In this document: one piece after another, positions 62,340 to 64,000 of the stretch | Numbering within the stretch: the stretch's first letter is position 1 | How the letters are laid out: each line of letters begins with the position of its first letter | NCBI GenBank assembly: GCA_017477245.1 | Contig: JAFUWY010000020.1 | Coordinates: 1 to 64,000 of the forward strand | From: Bacteroidales bacterium | GTDB taxonomy: Bacteria; Bacteroidota; Bacteroidia; Bacteroidales; UBA932 | Reading direction: 5' to 3' | Length of the DNA stretch: 64,000 bases | Made by a program: the position numbers and the translations under genes | The notes under the pieces: generated by a model | The model's database searches: none | The model's input: only the letters and a program-made list of their open reading frames with translations | Told to the model about the DNA's origin: nothing

Positions 62340-63524
62340 ATGGAAAACAAGAGAGAAGAAAAAGCCGTATTCGTCGGAATCATCCGGCAGGACGACGACG
62401 AACGCAAGATCTACGAATACCTGGACGAACTGCAGTTCCTGGCTGAGACAGCCGGCGCCGTGGGTGACCAGAAATTCGTCCAGCGGGTGGACCGCCCGGA
62501 CAAGGCCACCTATATCCGCAGCGGCAAACTCAAGGAGATTGCCGACTACTGCGAGCAGAACTGCATCGACTATGTCATCTTCGACGACGAGCTGACCGGC
62601 ATGCAACAGCGTAACATTGAGAAAGTTATCAAGACCGCTGCCGTCATCGACCGCACCAGCCTCATCCTCGAAATCTTCTCCCAGCGCGCCCAGACCGCCT
62701 ATGCCAAGACGCAGGTGGAGCTGGCCCGGTACAACTACATGCTCCCCCGCCTCGCCGGCATGTGGACCCATCTGGAGCGCCAGCGCGGCGGCATGGGGAC
62801 GCGCGGCGGCATGGGTGAGACCCAGATCGAAGTCGACCGCCGTATCGTGCGCGAACGCATCTCCAAACTCAAGGAAGACCTGAAGAAAATCGACAAGCAG
62901 ATGGCCACCCAGCGCAGCAACCGCGGACAGCTGGTGCGCCTGTCGCTGGTGGGCTACACCAACGTGGGAAAATCCACGCTCATGAACCTGCTCTCCAAGT
63001 CGGACGTCTTCGCCGAGAACAAGCTGTTCGCCACGCTGGATACCACCGTCAGAAAGGTCGTAATCGGCAATGTACCGTTCCTGTTGAGCGACACGGTCGG
63101 ATTTATCCGCAAACTCCCTACGCAGCTCATAGAGGCCTTCAAAAGCACCCTGGACGAGGTGCGTGAGGCGGATATCCTCGTGCACGTCGTGGACATCTCC
63201 CATCCGGACTACGAGGAGCAGATGGAAGTCGTGGACAAGACGCTCAAGGACATCTCCGCCGCCGACAAGCCGGTCTACGTGGTCTTCAACAAGACCGACG
63301 CCTACAGCTACGAACCCTACGACGAGTTCTCACTGGAGCCCAAGACCGAGAAGAATTTCACCCTCGACGAGGTCAAATACAAGTGGATCAACGGCCGCAA
63401 GATCCCCTGCATCTTCATCTCGGCCATCAAGAAGGAGAATATCGAAAAACTCCGCGACGACATCTACAAGATGGTCGCGGAAATCCACGCCGGCCGCTAT
63501 CCCTTCAACAACTTCCTCTGGTAA
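62340..63524 (+). CDS. hflX: GTPase HflX
   Basis: 394 residues. The N-terminal HflX domain (ELTGMQQRNIEK, RTSLILEIFSQRAQTAYAKTQVELARYNYMLPRL) is followed by RGGMGTRGGMGETQIEVDRR, and a G domain with GYTNVGKSTLMN (P-loop), DTVGFIRKLP and FNKTDA. Splits stalled ribosomes. Its stop is 9 nt before the first of two long hairpins. Confidence 0.95.
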   Translation: MENKREEKAVFVGIIRQDDDERKIYEYLDELQFLAETAGAVGDQKFVQRVDRPDKATYIRSGKLKEIADYCEQNCIDYVIFDDELTGMQQRNIEKVIKTAAVIDRTSLILEIFSQRAQTAYAKTQVELARYNYMLPRLAGMWTHLERQRGGMGTRGGMGETQIEVDRRIVRERISKLKEDLKKIDKQMATQRSNRGQLVRLSLVGYTNVGKSTLMNLLSKSDVFAENKLFATLDTTVRKVVIGNVPFLLSDTVGFIRKLPTQLIEAFKSTLDEVREADILVHVVDISHPDYEEQMEVVDKTLKDISAADKPVYVVFNKTDAYSYEPYDEFSLEPKTEKNFTLDEVKYKWINGRKIPCIFISAIKKENIEKLRDDIYKMVAEIHAGRYPFNNFLW

Positions 63525-63533
63525 ACTTATTTC

Positions 63534-63621
63534 GTTTCCAAAAAGCAATATCTCCAGCATGCAATCGCTTCGCGACCCTACCCGGGCAAATGCATGCTGG
63601 AGATATTGCTTTTCTGGAAAC
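63534..63621. repeat. Long hairpin with conserved loop, copy 2
   Basis: 30-bp stem (63534-63563 and 63591-63621, one extra base in the right arm) around a 27-nt loop whose reverse complement starts TTTGCCCGGGTAGGGTCG and ends GCGAT. It lies after hflX. The stem is AT-rich and unrelated to the other copies. Confidence 0.9.
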
Positions 63622-63669
63622 TTCTCTATAATATCTGTAATATAACAAATTATAAATCAAGGAGGATTA

Positions 63670-63749
63670 TAAAAAGTAAGTGTCCTCAGAACGCATTTGC
63701 CCGGGTAGGGTCGCGTAAGCGATTGCGTTCTGAGGGCACTTACTTTTTA
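63670..63749. repeat. Long hairpin with conserved loop, copy 3
   Basis: 26-bp stem (63670-63695 and 63724-63749, one wobble pair) around a 28-nt loop starting TTTGCCCGGGTAGGGTCG and ending GAT. Oriented opposite to copy 2, 48 nt away; it is the last element before the sdhB gene on the other strand. Confidence 0.9.
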
Positions 63750-63762
63750 GATCCGATCCTGA

Positions 63763-64000
63763 TTAGTCCGAGAATTTGGCTTTCAGGAACTCGCGGTTCA
63801 GGCGCGCGATGTGAGAGACATTGATGCCCTTCGGGCACTCCATCTCGCAGGCACGCGTGTTCGTACAGTTGCCGAAGCCCAGCTCGTCCATCTTGGCCAC
63901 CATCGCCTTGGCGCGGCGATGCGCCTCGGGACGACCCTGAGGCAGCAGGGCGAGGGAACTCACGCGGGCAGCCACGAACAGCATCGCAGAACCGTTCTTA
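63763..64000 (-). CDS. sdhB: Succinate dehydrogenase/fumarate reductase iron-sulfur subunit, C-terminal part
   Basis: About 78 C-terminal residues; the gene runs off the right edge. [66 protein letters not shown] is the end of the Bacteroidetes SdhB/FrdB, with three Cys of one cluster in [14 protein letters not shown]. Works in anaerobic fumarate respiration. Confidence 0.92.
   Translation of the reverse strand, partial: KNGSAMLFVAARVSSLALLPQGRPEAHRRAKAMVAKMDELGFGNCTNTRACEMECPKGINVSHIARLNREFLKAKFSD

Noticed and set aside
1..64000. CRISPR array, prophage, tRNA or rRNA genes
   Set aside because: No regular direct repeats with spacers, no phage structural genes and no cloverleaf-like sequence seen in the short intergenic regions.

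Overview
The window reads as chromosomal DNA of a GC-rich member of the Bacteroidales, probably an uncultured gut or rumen lineage. The signs are a starch Sus locus (SusC/D/E/F, a SusG-like amylase, GH97), a serine palmitoyltransferase, fused SecDF, LytTR two-component systems, 6-bladed propeller lipoproteins and Bacteroidetes promoters (TTTG, about 20 nt, TAnnTTTG), several of them almost touching the start codon. Genus cannot be set from the sequence alone. No tRNA, rRNA or CRISPR array was seen.

Layout. 1-951: a truncated unknown gene and a free-standing TonB-plug-like secreted protein. 976-2173: a RAYT (Y1/HUH) transposase gene flanked by two 88-bp double-hairpin elements; a third, inverted copy lies at 4843-4930. 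2257-4742 (minus): a pterin operon, QueD, FolE, a PTPS-III-type paralogue and a BaiN-like flavoprotein. 5046-7035: serine palmitoyltransferase plus a short-chain reductase (sphingolipid synthesis). 7066-8993 (minus): LytTR regulator and kinase. 9128-29570: starch locus with MFS sugar transporter, SusC, SusD, SusE, an enlarged SusF, a SusG-like amylase with BACON and an inserted binding domain, a GH53 galactanase, a double GH13 enzyme, GH97 and a GH77 glucanotransferase. 29717-34338: NfeD, flotillin FloA, SecDF. 34481-37682: two propeller lipoproteins of lower GC. 37868-41563: DnaE. 41638-43580 (minus): second LytTR pair. 43897-51119: two Cthe_2159-type beta-helix lipoproteins, DUF3836, a VTC polymerase-like protein, DUF4956 and DUF2490, a possible envelope system. 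51172-53170: a decayed Rhs gene cut by another double-hairpin element, with an intact C-terminal tip and a likely immunity gene. 53554-58568 (minus): a ThiL-like protein that has lost its metal-site acids, GlyRS, FolK, SufT, SufE, SufS. 58602-63524: RuvA, MnmG, YbeY, TonB, HflX. 63763-64000: end of the SdhB/FrdB gene.

Most unusual signals. (1) Two sequence-unrelated families of double hairpins share the same geometry, 37 + 14 + 37 = 88 bp, five copies in all, and the RAYT gene sits between two of them. (2) Three very long hairpins (26-39 bp stems) have unrelated stems but the same loop, starting TTTGCCCGGGTAGGGTCG, then a mini-hairpin, then GAT. (3) FolE lies between a canonical QueD (CxxxHGH) and a paralogue with ExxHGH, the signature of enzymes that bypass FolB in folate synthesis. 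(4) The VTC/DUF4956/DUF2490/beta-helix cluster beside a LytTR system may be an undescribed surface or polymer-handling system.

How the genes work together: extracellular starch would be bound by SusD/E/F, cut by the SusG-like amylase, imported by SusC, broken down by the double GH13 enzyme and GH97, carried inward by the MFS protein and remodelled by GH77. FolE, the PTPS-III paralogue and FolK (50 kb away) together would make and activate the pterin of folate.
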